Source of the DNA: Pholis gunnellus
Taxonomy: Eukaryota; Chordata; Actinopteri; Perciformes; Pholidae
Direction of reading: 5' to 3'
DNA: 64,000 bases
NCBI GenBank assembly: GCA_910591455.2
Contig: OU342805.1
Span: forward strand, 25,452,708 to 25,516,707
Of this stretch, positions 26,290-37,226 are shown piece by piece. The stretch's first letter is position 1; every line of letters starts with the position of its first letter. The position numbers were made by a program, and so were the translations under genes. Under the pieces are notes generated by a model. That model had not been told where the DNA came from and did not search any database. It was given only the letters and a program-made list of their open reading frames with translations.

Positions 26290-26644
26290 TATAAGTTGTG
26301 TACTTATACTCAAGTACAACAGAGTATTCTACACTGTGGTATTACTACTTTTACTTTAGTAAAGGAGCTGAATACTTTCCCCACCTCTGCTTCTGTTCAC
26401 CTGTTGAATGAATGAAGAAGTGACGACACTGAATGATGAAGAGAGTGACAGAGAGAAATCACAGTAAACACACTCTCTGTGGTCAGAGCGGGAGCAGCTG
26501 TGTGTGTTTGGACCTCATGGTTCCTTTCATGCAGCTCCATCGGTCCACAACACGCTGCACTGCTTCAGTCATTTCATTGTGTTCTGGTTTGGCTCGTCTT
26601 TTTCATCCCTGAGCTCCAAAGACAAGAGACACACCCTGATGAAT

Positions 26645-26780
26645 CGGTCCAGGCCATGCAGAAAGTACACTGTAAAACACTGGGATACACTGTAAAACAC
26701 TGTGATCCACTGTGATACACTGTATAACACTGTAAAACCAGAAAGTACACTGTAAAACACTGGGATACACTGTGATTCAC
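26645..26780. repeat. Minisatellite of CACTGTAAAACACTGGGATA type
   Basis: Several 10-20 bp units of (T)ACACTGTAAAACACTG and GTGATACACTGT, with the AGAAAGTACACTGTAAAACA block present twice (about 26660 and 26740). Confidence 0.8.
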
Positions 26781-26796
26781 TGGAGGAAAACATAAG

Positions 26797-27305
26797 GAGA
26801 CGCTGCCACCTGGTGTCCATTTGTTCCAGAGAGCAGCAGACCAGGACTCAAATTTCTGACACTGTGATGAAAAAGATGATCCTATAATTCATTTTAACGA
26901 CTTAATAACTTGTACTTTAGTTTAAGTACAAAAGTATTAGCATCAAACTACACTCAGTACCAAAGTTAAAATACTTCATTTCAGACTTAAATGTTTGATA
27001 TTATTGGATTATAATTATGGATGCATTAATCACCTGTTAATCAGTTGAATTTATTTGTATAGGCTACTACCTCCTCTGATTATATATATATTTTTGTTAA
27101 TATTTAATATAATTTTTGAACATAAAATGGAAATATTCCTAATTAACTTAAACTGTATTTAAGTACAGTACTTGAGTAAACTTACTTTCCACCACTGGTT
27201 TGCTGTGAAGATCAGAAATATGTTTATTTATAAATGAAACGAGGAGACGCTGCCACCTGGTGGCCATTTGTGACTGTTTTAGGGAGCAGCAGCAGACCGG
27301 AGCTG
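26797..27305. mobile_element. Dispersed teleost repeat fragments with duplicated GACGCTGCCACCTGGTG block
   Basis: The GAGACGCTGCCACCTGGTG...CCATTTGT...GAGCAGCAGACC block occurs at 26797-26850 and again at 27241-27300. Between them lies a copy of the TACTT-rich repeat (AGTACAAAAGTATTAGCATC, TTATTGGATTATAATTATGG). Probably nested or duplicated insertions. Confidence 0.6.
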
Positions 27306-28434
27306 GAATTTAATATCTTCATTAAAAAGTGCTCTATGACTCTATTCTGTTGTCTTATTATGTTTCACTTATAGTATCCTGAAGCTTTACTAATACTTCT
27401 TGTCTCATAATAATACCGTTATTCATTCAGAGACACTGGAAACTGTCTTCAGGGTTTCTGATGAATACTTTGACACAGACCAGAGAAACATCGGAGGTAA
27501 AGTCTCGACAATAGTTTATCTTCATTCATTTCATTAGTACTGGAAAGTTACTAAGTACCTTTACTCCAGTACTCTGACTACAACTTTAAGGCATTTGTAC
27601 TTGAGTATTTCAGACGTTATGCTCCTTTATACTTCTACATCTCAGAGGACAGTACTGTACTATCTGCTAGCTGCAGTTTGTCTTTAAAGAGTAACTTCAA
27701 CTCACAAACTACTTTTTCTTTCAGCTGAAAACCAACATTTGTGTATTTTTGTGCGGCCTCCATAAAACAAAAACGAATCCAGCATTATGTACAGGATGCT
27801 TACATATCATTTTTAATACGACGGGTCTGTATTACAATACTTATTAACAACAACATATAAAACATACTTTTACTCCTCAAAATGCTTAACTTTGAACAAA
27901 TAATAGGTTTTCTACTTTGTCTGCTGCCCCTTGGCATCATGGGAACATGGATTTCAGACGAGCCAATCAGCTCCTTCCATCTAAAAACGTATTTCAGACT
28001 CTTTGTCATCTATTATAAAATATTATTAATAATTATTATGACAGCTTCCTTATTAAATGACATTTAATTGATTCAGTGTAGAATACACACAGATTGTGCA
28101 ATAACTTGAGAGAAATATTAGATCTGGTTCTATGATCCCTAAATATCAACTCATTTAAAATGATCAATACACTGAAGTTAATAAACAGGTTCTGAGTTTC
28201 ATTAAACAGCTTTGATGAACTGATGGAGGAAGCACTAATACCACAAACCCTGTCGTCACTAAAGTGAAAGTATAATCAGGATCTTCTTCTTCTCTCAGAC
28301 TTCTGTAGTCAGACTTCATGTCGCCCCCTGCTGGTCAGAGGAGAGGATGCAGCTTTAAAGACAGGAAGCTGCTGTTGTCTTTACTTGTTTCTACTTTGAC
28401 TGAAGAGGCGATGACACACTTTCCAAACTCAAAC

Positions 28435-28722
28435 TTTATTGAGTGAAATAATATCCAGACAATGACTCTCAGGTCAAAAACACTTTTGGCTTCACAAGTT
28501 TTCAACCATCAACTTTCTGCAAGTCAAAACAAATGAGAAATAGATTTGTTTCTGTCAGTGTAGATAAAATGATGGGATGGGGGGGTAACCCGGGTTAAAA
28601 ACCAGCTAACGTTGTATATTTAAACTACAACTTTCATGCCCGATCCATTCTTCTACCGACGTTCCTTTGAGGCCACGTTTTACCACATCATTTCATTATT
28701 TATTATGATATTATATTTATTC
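28435..28722 (-). other. oser1: Probable oser1 3' untranslated region
   Basis: On the minus strand AATAAA signals occur about 13 bp after the stop codon and again at 28435-28440. The latter, in an ACTCAATAAAGTTTG context, looks the more usual. Vertebrate oser1 transcripts have a long 3' UTR, so I favour the distal site. The true end is not provable from sequence. Confidence 0.5.
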
Positions 28723-30775
28723 TTAAGTGTACATCATTTCAGCCATGTGTGACATCTTCTTGGGGATGTAGAGGTAATACTCCATGTAGCCGGAAAGGTC
28801 CTCTATCGTGATGTCGTCGACGTAGACCCTCGCCTGCTCCGAACACGAGCGAGGGGAACCCGACGACGAAGACGATGAAGACGATGGAGGCGGCGGCGAA
28901 GCTGAGGCGATGGTGGCGGCGTTGCTGTTGGTGCTGAGAGTTCTGTGAGCGTCGCCCTCGCGGCTCCTCTCGCTCTCCGACATGACGTTGCGGAGCCCCG
29001 TGAAGGAGTAAACCTCCACGCCGCTCCAGTCCCGATGGAGGGACCCACACCGGCACTCGGATTCGGCTCCTCCCTGGCCCGTCTCCTCCGGGGGATCTGA
29101 ATCTTTCTTCTTCTTCTTCCAGGCACAGGAGCAGGGGACGTGGGGAACCTCTGCAGAGACACCGCCGTGGCGCTCGGACAATGCTCGGAAGTCTGCGGCT
29201 TCTGCGGATGTCCGAGGTGGTGATGGTGGTGCAGACTCTGCTCCTCCACAGGCACTTTTCTCCGGGGCGCCTTCCTCGCTCGACTGGTCTCCAGAGCGTC
29301 CTCCGTCCTGCCCGGAGGATGTCGTCGTCGCAGCGGCAGCAACAGCAGCGGCGGGGATCTCTTGTACCGCCGCCGCAACACGCGTCTCATAGCCAGCGCA
29401 AGATCCAAAAACCAGAGGAGAGATGTGGCCGGCGGTGCCAGAGGAGGAGAGCTCTTTCTGGGCCGACGACGGAAGAACGGCCACGGCGTCGCCGGCGTGA
29501 CGAGGCTCCGACGGCTCGGGTGCGGCCAGCCGCTGGTGCTTCAGGCCGCCGCTGGAGGTCGACAGAGCGGAGGCTGCCGCGGTGCTGCAGTAGGTGAATT
29601 TGGGCGGGTGGAGGATGGGGGACTTGGACCGCCGGCGCCGCTGGGTTCTGGATGCTCCTCTGGAAGTCTTCCTCATGCAGCTAAAGATGGAGGAGAGAGA
29701 CAACATTTGGTAACAAAGTGGAGACAAAAATCATTATTTTATAGAGACGTTGTGTGACAAAATCCTCATGATTACAGCTGTGTGTCACACAACACAAGGA
29801 GGTTTAGTTCAGTCTTAAAATAAAAAGCTCAACTAACCCGTGCCAGTTGTCCTTCGGACACCCGAGTTTGGGCTTCGCTCCGCTGACGTCGAGACAAACG
29901 CGAGACGCCACTCTGGAAACCAACGCCTCCGACACACTCACAGCTCCGGGTAAACTGGACAGAAAAAGAGAAACGGGAAGAAACTTTTAGGAACTTTATC
30001 GCAGCACATGTGTCACTTACTGAGCTCAACATCACTACTGTGGCTTAGACCCTAAAACAGAGATCAACGACCTCCACGGTCTGAACGCGAGTAGCTAATT
30101 AAAAAGGAATTACCTGCCAGCTTCTGATTTAAATCACCAAACTCCATCATTCCTCCATGATCGTGTAAACAGGTTTTTACCATATTTCTTTCCAAAGTTC
30201 ACGGTTACTTTCAGAGCAGCTGACAACAGAACACAACAATAGAGACATCTCATGTCTCTATTGACTGAACCTAATGTTGTTTAAAGTTTAAGTTGTATTA
30301 AAATATTTATTTCAATGGTATCTGATAAGTTTTTCCAGCATAAATAGAGTTCTATGGGATCTTTTGGACAGATTTCTTGCCGGAGACAAAGAGAGGTTTG
30401 GGGGGGGGGGGGGGTCCCTAATTATGTCACGATTATCCCGGCCAAAATAATCAGAATTCACGATATTATCCCGAAAATGTCACCAAAACATACTAGTATG
30501 AGAGTGATAATTACTCCATTAAAAGAAAACAAACCAGGCTCTATTCCCGTCACGGTAGCGAGCTACACAGCTGGTTCAAGTCACTCAAGACGATATACTC
30601 CACAATCAACTATTTGTGTGTTTTTTAATCTCAATCCACAATAAAACGCCCTCATTGTCCCGTCTCTGGTTCAGTGAGTGCAGGTTGTTGTTATTTACCT
30701 CTCAGCGTCGACTCTCAGCTTCTTGAACGCCGTCTGCAGAGTTTCCTCCTCGCAGTCCTTCCCTCCTGCCTCCAT
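28723..30775 (-). CDS. oser1: Oxidative stress responsive serine-rich protein 1
   Basis: OSER1 (human C20orf111 orthologue) is a small vertebrate protein linked to peroxide stress and FOXO-dependent responses; its biochemical activity is not settled. Coding exons on the minus strand: 30775-30699 (starts MEAGGKDCEEETLQTAFKKL), 29954-29838, and 29680-28723 with stop TAA. All junctions are GT-AG and the phases fit, giving 383 residues. Diagnostic blocks are the N-terminal LQTAFKKLRVDAE, the basic TQRRRRSKSPILHPPKF motif (about residues 76-92), EVYSFTGLRNV, SGSPRSCSEQARVYVDDITI, and the strongly conserved C-terminus YMEYYLYIPKKMSHMAEMMY-T. The human protein, as I recall, is about 290 residues; the extra length here is low-complexity Ala, Ser and Gly-rich sequence in the middle. 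No membrane segment or signal peptide. The ATG in the 30775 exon has a good context (CCACCATGG). Confidence 0.95.
29681..29837 (-). other. oser1: oser1 coding intron 2
   Basis: 157-bp intron read on the minus strand, with donor GTTAGT after exon 29954-29838 and acceptor ...CTTTAG before 29680. The split Gly codon (GG|C) confirms the junction. Confidence 0.85.
29955..30698 (-). other. oser1: oser1 coding intron 1
   Basis: 744-bp intron with donor GTAAAT and acceptor TTCTGTCCAG; a Ser codon is split AG|T. It contains a 12-bp-plus G run near 30400 and otherwise unique sequence. Confidence 0.85.
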
Positions 30776-31800
30776 GGTGGGAGGAGGCCGCTCCGACCAG
30801 CCACCCAGCTACAACACAACACAGCCGTGATCAACCACTGAACTGAGGATTATCATCATGTGTGGGCTTCTGCTTGATCTTAAAATCTATTACCAGGTTT
30901 AAATCTCGCAGGTTAAATGTTAAAACATCTGAGTTGGACACATAATAAAATATTAAGCAACAGTTAGAGATAATAAAGCCCTTAGATCCTCATAGAAAGG
31001 CTTAAATAACAGAGATTCACATTGAACAAGGACATTAAAATAGAGATGCAGACAGAAATAATAATGTGTTATTGTTCTATATGGTATTGCTCTATATGGT
31101 ATTGTTATTGTTCTATATGGTATTGCTCTATATGGTATTGTTATTGTTCTATATGTTATTGTTCTATATGCTGACATCATGTGATTGACAGGCTGATGAT
31201 GCCACAAACATAAAAACACAAGGTTATATTAGTTTAATTTATATTATATAATATATCAATTATATATATTCAATATTTAATTGAATTGAATTAAATAAAT
31301 GGAGATGCAGACAGAAACAATGCTCAAGTCCTATTATTATTAATATCATGTGTTATTGTTCTATATGCTGACACATCACGTGATAGACAGCCACAAACAT
31401 AAAAAACACACAAGATGTGAATTAAATTATAAATAAACTATGATCACGTAGAGTATTTAACTGACACGTCACACTCAATAACAGACACATTTGCTTGTAA
31501 ACAGTAGATTTCATAAGAACTCCCACACACCCTGTTGGTGGCTAATGCTAGCAAGCTACTTTAGCTGCTAAGCTAAGCTAAGCTAAGCAGGTCACAGGAC
31601 GTCTTTGTTTCTTTTTAAACACGAGCTGGTGATACTCACGGTTCAGGGTATCCTGGTCACAGTAAAGAGAGAGAGGTGTACACCCGGGGCATACGGGTTG
31701 TTTCCCTCGCGACAGGGCCGTTGGATGTTGACCAGCTAACAACGGCTAAAGCTAAAGCTAAAGGCTAGAGGTGCTAACGTTAGCTTAGCTCTGTGCGACT
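30776..31800 (-). other. oser1: oser1 5' UTR and non-coding first intron
   Basis: The first coding exon begins upstream at 30808 (acceptor TTGTAG). A donor GTGAGT at 31639-31634 suggests a non-coding first exon from 31640 upward; its 5' end is uncertain. The intron between holds a tandem repeat of ATTGTTCTATATGGTATTGC-type units (about 31068-31165) and a further related copy near 31340. GCTAAGCTAAGCTAA repeats lie at about 31570-31590. Confidence 0.55.
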
Positions 31801-32065
31801 CCGGAGAAAAACACGGACCTGTGCCTTTTATTATGTAAAGTGTTACGGCTGCTACACCCAGCACCGCAGGAATTATAACTCACGAATGAATACAAACCAA
31901 AGAATAAGAAGAGAGACCAACAGACGCGTAAAGGCCCTAACGTTACAGCTGAAACGGAGACTCTTCTTCTCTCTTCTTGTTTACAGTCGCAGTGACTCTG
32001 CAACATCGCGCAGTCCTGGTGACGTAACCAGCCATTAAAAAAAACAACACCCTGACGTCACTCTC
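31790..32065 (-). promoter_or_regulatory. oser1: oser1 promoter region with CRE-like sites
   Basis: Upstream of the inferred oser1 first exon are a palindromic CRE TGACGTCA (32053-32060) and a half-site TGACGTAA (32020-32027), 26 bp apart, in relatively CpG-containing sequence. No TATA box is placed with confidence. CREB/ATF binding is inferred from the motif only. Confidence 0.45.
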
Positions 32066-32763
32066 TGCTGTTATTTAATGTAATGTTTCACGCATCATTG
32101 ACCAGCTGCAACATTGATGCTTCATTATAGTCAACTTATGTAAAATATATAATTCTAAAATGGACCATGATGCATAAAGAGGACTTTAGTTCCTCTATTG
32201 GCTGAGATAGAATGTGTTCTACACATTTTGAACATTATAAATATAACATGTATTCATTGTAAACTTATTGATTATATAAATTGTAAATACATAAATGCAA
32301 AAAAAGAGTTTCCTCCAATCTCACTGGATCTTTTATGTGAATTTAAAGAATTAAGACTCTCAAACTTATAAACACTAAAGAAGTATTACAACCGTCATTG
32401 AACTCTTTAAAGAATAACATTTGTTTATTCATATTCTTGTTTCTGTACCACTATGTTGAGTACATGTCTGCAATGTTTGTGTATTTGTATGTTTTTTTAA
32501 ATAAAGACTGAAAAAGTAAATAAAGTAAAAAAATATCCAACTTTTACACTTTCAAAATCCTCACTCTTTGATCCTTTCTTATTATAAAACGATATATTGT
32601 TGTAACTTTAAGCTTATGAGACACTTAACTGTAATAAACTAAATGCAAAAGAGCATCTTTATGATTCCTGTCACCACATGTGCCACTACTGATGTACTTA
32701 AGTAAAATAAGTAGACTTGATACAACTTGATACATGAACTCTGCTTGAACACAGTATTTATTA

Positions 32764-32797
<34 letters not shown>

Positions 32798-33710
32798 CTG
32801 TATATATATATGTGTATATTTATGTATTTATATAACATCCAGACCGTCTTGTGCTGCGGAGAACAACCTTTGGCACATTAAATAAAATAAACACATCCTC
32901 CCCATCTACTGTATGACAGCCACAAAAGTAAATCAATAGAAATCATCAATAGAAATAAGTAAATAAGTATATTTACACAAGTACTGTATTTAAGTGAAAA
33001 TGCAGTACAAAGCGAGAAAGTGTAATAACATTTTTTTAGCAAAATATAAACAATAAAATGTATCAAGAAGGTGTAAAATGCAAATATACACAATGCCAAA
33101 CAATGCAAACAGATGACCGGTAAGTGTATATACTGTATATTAACAATAAGGTGCTAAAAATGTAATGTTGTGTAAGTATGCACAGCTCACTTCTCTGGTT
33201 AGGTAGGCTGATACAGAGTGTTTTCTACTGTTTGGTGAATAAATATGTATTTGTTGTCTTGTTGTATATAATACTTGTTGAGATCAACAGCAAAACACAA
33301 AAGAAGGCAACAGCGTCATCAAGTGATCATACAGGGAAAAATAAATTCAGATTCAAAACAATGAGGAATGCATTTAATTAATTAATTTAGATGAAAACGT
33401 GTTAAATGTTACAAAATGGTTTGTTTTTGAAGGAGAGTGAGTTGCTATAAAAACTTTTGCTTAACAATATGATTAAATATGAAAGTGTTGATGTCTTTCC
33501 AGAGTTTATTAGTGAATCTGCAGGTTTTCTGTAAATAAGAAACATCTTCAGGTTGAATTCAGCTGAAAGAACGCATACGTTTTAATTTTTTTAAAGAATT
33601 TGTTTTATTTCTTTAATAAAAAGAAAGGAAAAAACAACCATTCCCATAATAAACAAAGTTATTATATCCTAGTTATTCTACGTGGGAACGTGTGAACGCT
33701 TCATGAGGAG
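32066..33710. other. Intergenic spacer between oser1 and manf
   Basis: AT-rich spacer between the divergent genes. It contains repeat C copy 2, an AT/TATATA microsatellite (about 32769-32815) and no supported gene. Confidence 0.6.
32555..32714 (+). repeat. 160-bp repeat C, copy 2
   Basis: Near-identical direct-orientation partner of 26130-26289. Both copies end in ACTTAAGTAAAATAAGTAG, after which the sequences diverge. Confidence 0.9.
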
Positions 33711-33714
33711 CACG

Positions 33715-33960
33715 TGGTAGTCGTGGACCAATCAGACGGCGCCAACTGGACGTTGCTCCCGGAACGTTCTGCCTCCGTCCAATCAGAGGAGATCGCGTGG
33801 AAGGCCACAGGAAGAGTCGCACCTCTCGACCAATAAGAGCTTCGACATAGTGTTACGCAGCACACACCGGAAAAGAACAAAAAAGAAAAAGCCACACACA
33901 CGTACAGTCAGTTTACCGGCGTCTGTATCGAAGACGTGTTTACTTTATTTTGTCTGAAAA
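33715..33960 (+). promoter_or_regulatory. manf: manf promoter with ERSE-II and CCAAT boxes
   Basis: 33722-33732 reads CGTGGACCAAT, the exact reverse complement of the ERSE-II consensus ATTGG-N-CCACG bound by ATF6/NF-Y (and XBP1) in ER stress. Further CCAAT boxes lie at about 33779 and 33829, and a CACGTGG element is at about 33712-33718. The coding start is at 33983, so these sites fall about 150-270 bp upstream, as expected for a proximal promoter. MANF is an established unfolded-protein-response gene, so the element matches known biology. Confidence 0.7.
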
Positions 33961-33982
33961 AGGTTTAAAAACGAACCGAAAG

Positions 33983-35973
33983 ATGTTGTCGTTAAGCGGG
34001 CTGTCGGTGGCTCTCGCGCTCGCTCTGTTTCCCGGTTCCGGTGAAGCCCTGAAAGAAGGAGATTGTGAAGGTAGGCTGTGTCTGCTAGCTTCTGTTAGCA
34101 TTAGCATTAGCTACAGCGTTAAAACTGAATGGTGTGTGGAGCTTCACCAACTTTAAAAAAACATATATTACAGGAAGTAATGTGTAGACACAGCTGGTAA
34201 CGATGGAGGTTTAGTTTTAAGCGGTGGTGTAATCATTTTTATATTTTTGTGTATGTATGTATCTATGCGTGCGTGTGTGAGACAGACAGATCTATCTGTC
34301 TCTGTCACCCTTGAATAAGATAATTAAACGCATATTTATTTCTTATTTTAACCGCGATAGAAACTACAATGACAATGATATTAAAGCTGCCGTTAACTAT
34401 ATTTCTTTGTTATAGATTAATCTTCTGATTATGTCCTCTTTGTCTATAAAATGTCTGACAATAATGCAAATTATAATTTCTAAGAGTTTAGTTTATTTAC
34501 AAAACCGGTATGACTATAAGATATAATGGACATAAGGTATGTGACACCTGAGAATAGGAGTAGATAGTAAACATATATTTTAAATTCTAACATGTTTAGA
34601 TTTGAATAAGTTTATGTATTATACAGCAACATTTACGACCTACAGAAAGATGAACCAGCCCCTAAATACTAATGTCACTAACCAATAAACATGTATTCCA
34701 TCAGTCTACACACCGGCTGAGTAGGTACGATTAGATACAATAAATAGAGACGCATAAGTGGAAATATGTTAAATTGATTTCAGAGTAGAGTGAGTATTTT
34801 AAGAAGTACCCGGCCGGTTTAACATATTTTAGTAAACTGCTGCTCCTAAGAGTCCAAAGACCGACTTGACTTGACCAACAAAATGTAATTTTTACTTATG
34901 AATAAAAGAGATTAAAATCGGTTATTGGCTCTTGAAATAGCTGCTGATTAATTTTATTATTGACTAATTGTTTCATCTCGTATTGATCCAACATCCCAGC
35001 TTCAAACACACTCTTGGAGGTGTTGCGGTTTGTAGAACCCCGATTTTTAAATATTCAAATTCATGGTAAAGAGTCGTCTGTCCCTCGTAGATGCTATTTG
35101 TTCTTATGTTCTGTTCTGTTAATTATTCTTTAACAGGCAACTGTCACTTTGCAGAAAAGTGTTTATTTACTATAAAAAGTGACATTAATTCCTGAAGGAA
35201 AGAGTTACGCAGTTATAGTAGCATAACTACCAAACCAACAGCTGAAATCTCTCATTTCACTAACGGCTAGTGTGGAGTAGCTGACGTTGCCTCTGTGACG
35301 TTGCCTAACTCATATTGTCCTGTGTCTCAGTGTGCATAACCTTCCTCGGGAGGTTCTACCAGTCGCTGGAGGACAACAACGTGAACTTCAACAGCGCCGA
35401 CATCGAGAAGGCCATCATGAAGACCTGCAAAGACGCCAAAGGCAAAGAGAACCGCTTCGTAAGTGAAGTACAGACTGTTATTGGACCTGAGATGTGTGGA
35501 GAGGGACAGTTAATATACATCTATATGGATTAATGTGACGCAATATTACATTTCAATTCCATGTGCAACATTATTTTCATTAATCGATGTGCAATACAAC
35601 GTTCTCCTTTAGTTTCCATCAGGCTCTGGTGGTAGTGTCACTTCTTCACTTTGTATTTTTACTCTTATTTAATTGTATTTTAACACAACAATATTGAATA
35701 TTTGTACTTTATTTATTTACCTCACTCTTATTGCTATTGTGTTCTATTTTTCACTGGCGTCAGTAGTATTTTACACTTAATAATTCTATTGTTCTTATAT
35801 GTTTAATATTTTCATTCTATTGTTTTTTTTCTTCTTCTTCTGTTGTAGTCTTTAATGAAACTTTCCTTCAGGATAAATAAAGTTCTATCTTTTCTTACGT
35901 TTTAGATAATGACCCAACGAACAGACCGTATTTCACACATCTGACCAGAAACACATTCTCTTGTTGTTAAAGT

Positions 35974-36045
<72 letters not shown>

Positions 36046-36347
36046 ATTTTAATTTCTCGTATTCTTCACTTCTGATGAATGAAATTAAACGAAGGGAGGA
36101 AGCGGAGAGCCACTGGAGCTCCTTTTATACATAGTGAACCATAATCTATTTAATGAATTATTCATTCATTTTTTATTATGATTAATTTATGATTAATTCT
36201 ATTTGAATTGTTTTTCTTTTGCTACGATACAATTTATTTTGTAATTTCTTACATATTTTTTCTGTGTACAGTCTTTGTGTATTTATGTGTATATTGAAAT
36301 ATATCGCATATTACTACAGAACCTCGACACTCGCACATTAACCAGAT

Positions 36348-36434
<87 letters not shown>

Positions 36435-37226
36435 TGATACCTTCGTTTCTCCTCTTCATGTTCTTCTCCTCACTTTGTTCTGGTCTGACTTTTTTTTCTA
36501 CTCACCTTTCTAAACAATGATAAAAACGTTCCGCCCCGTTTCTCGTGTCTAGTGTTACTACATCGGGGCGACGAGCGACGCGGCCACGAAGATGATCAAC
36601 GAGGTGTCAAAGCCGCTCAGCTACCACGCCCCGGTGGAGAAGATCTGTGAGAAGCTCAAGAAGAAGGACGGTCAGATCTGTGAGCTGAAGTATGGTGAGG
36701 ACAAAACATGCTTCTACTATTTAATATCTATAAATAACCACTTCACTAGAAGTCTCACAGCCAAATGTTCCATCTCTACAAACTAGAAGAATTACACACG
36801 CCTTACATTCAATTCAGAAAGAGGGTTTTGTCCTAATAAATATTAATTAATATTATTTAAAAATAATATACAAAATATAATTATATATTATATTAAATTG
36901 AATAATAAAGATTGATTATTGATTCAAAGATCATTTACCATCATTATGCAACACGGGGTTGCACAAATAAATAAACCATTTAAACCAATGAGAATGAATA
37001 ACTGCGTGAGGTCATAACTTATTGTCTTGTGTCCCGTGCAGACAAACAGCTGGACCTGACCACGGTGGACCTGAAGAAGCTCAAAGTGAAGGACCTGAAG
37101 AAGATCCTGGAGGAGTGGGGCGAGTCCTGCAAAGGCTGCGCCGAAAAGTCCGACTTCATCCGCAAAATCACGGAGCTGATGCCCAAGTACGCGCCCGCAG
37201 CCGCCAAAGCACGGACTGACCTGTAA
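33983..37226 (+). CDS. manf: Mesencephalic astrocyte-derived neurotrophic factor
   Basis: ER-resident and secreted protein of the MANF/CDNF family that protects cells from ER stress and binds the chaperone GRP78/BiP. Exons 33983-34070, 35331-35458, 36553-36694 and 37042-37226 (stop TAA) join in phase to 180 residues, the usual family length. Residues 1 to about 22 are a signal peptide (LSVALALALFPGSGEA). The saposin-like N-terminal domain starts DCEVCITFLGRFYQ and includes KGKENRFCYYIGA and VEKICEKLKKKDGQICELKY. The C-terminal SAP-like domain carries the CxxC motif CKGC and ends ARTDL, the RTDL KDEL-like ER-retention signal. All eight family cysteines are visible. The start ATG at 33983 is followed directly by the hydrophobic signal sequence. 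Paralogue CDNF is less likely because the RTDL tail and sequence blocks match MANF. Confidence 0.97.
34071..35330 (+). other. manf: manf intron 1
   Basis: 1.26-kb intron, donor GTAGGC, acceptor TGTGTCTCAG. AT-rich, no nested gene seen. Confidence 0.85.
35459..36552 (+). other. manf: manf intron 2
   Basis: 1.09-kb intron, donor GTAAGT, acceptor CGTGTCTAG. It holds a retroelement tail-like fragment, an (AT)n run (about 35978-36040) and a long (CA)n run (36351-36430). The CA run lies about 120 bp before exon 3. Confidence 0.85.
35620..35897 (+). mobile_element. Retroelement 3' tail-like fragment
   Basis: Ends TTTCCTTCAGGATAAATAAA followed by GTTCTATCTT, a sequence form typical of the 3' ends of teleost non-LTR retrotransposons and their SINE partners. 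No open reading frame. The 5' limit is a guess. Confidence 0.45.
36695..37041 (+). other. manf: manf intron 3
   Basis: 347-bp intron, donor GTGAGG, acceptor GTCCCGTGCAG; a split Asp codon (G|AC). AT-rich, nothing else seen. Confidence 0.85.

Larger units (their letters stand above)
6941..28434. other. Long intergenic region, no gene recognised
   Basis: About 21 kb between the 3' ends of sdc4 (+) and oser1 (-). I found no conserved protein segment. It holds microsatellites, several dispersed teleost-type repeats (listed separately), tRNA-like and CTCF-like motifs, and AT-rich unique DNA. Open frames here are short, often microsatellite translations, and show no recognisable domain. Confidence 0.6.

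Noticed and set aside
29181..29757. Plus-strand frames over oser1 exon 3
   Set aside because: Antisense shadows; the minus strand carries the conserved OSER1 protein and consistent splice phases.
33728..33746. Canonical ERSE (CCAAT-N9-CCACG) overlapping the ERSE-II
   Set aside because: Spacing fits CCAAT-N9 but the second half is CCAAC, two positions off; only the ERSE-II match is kept.
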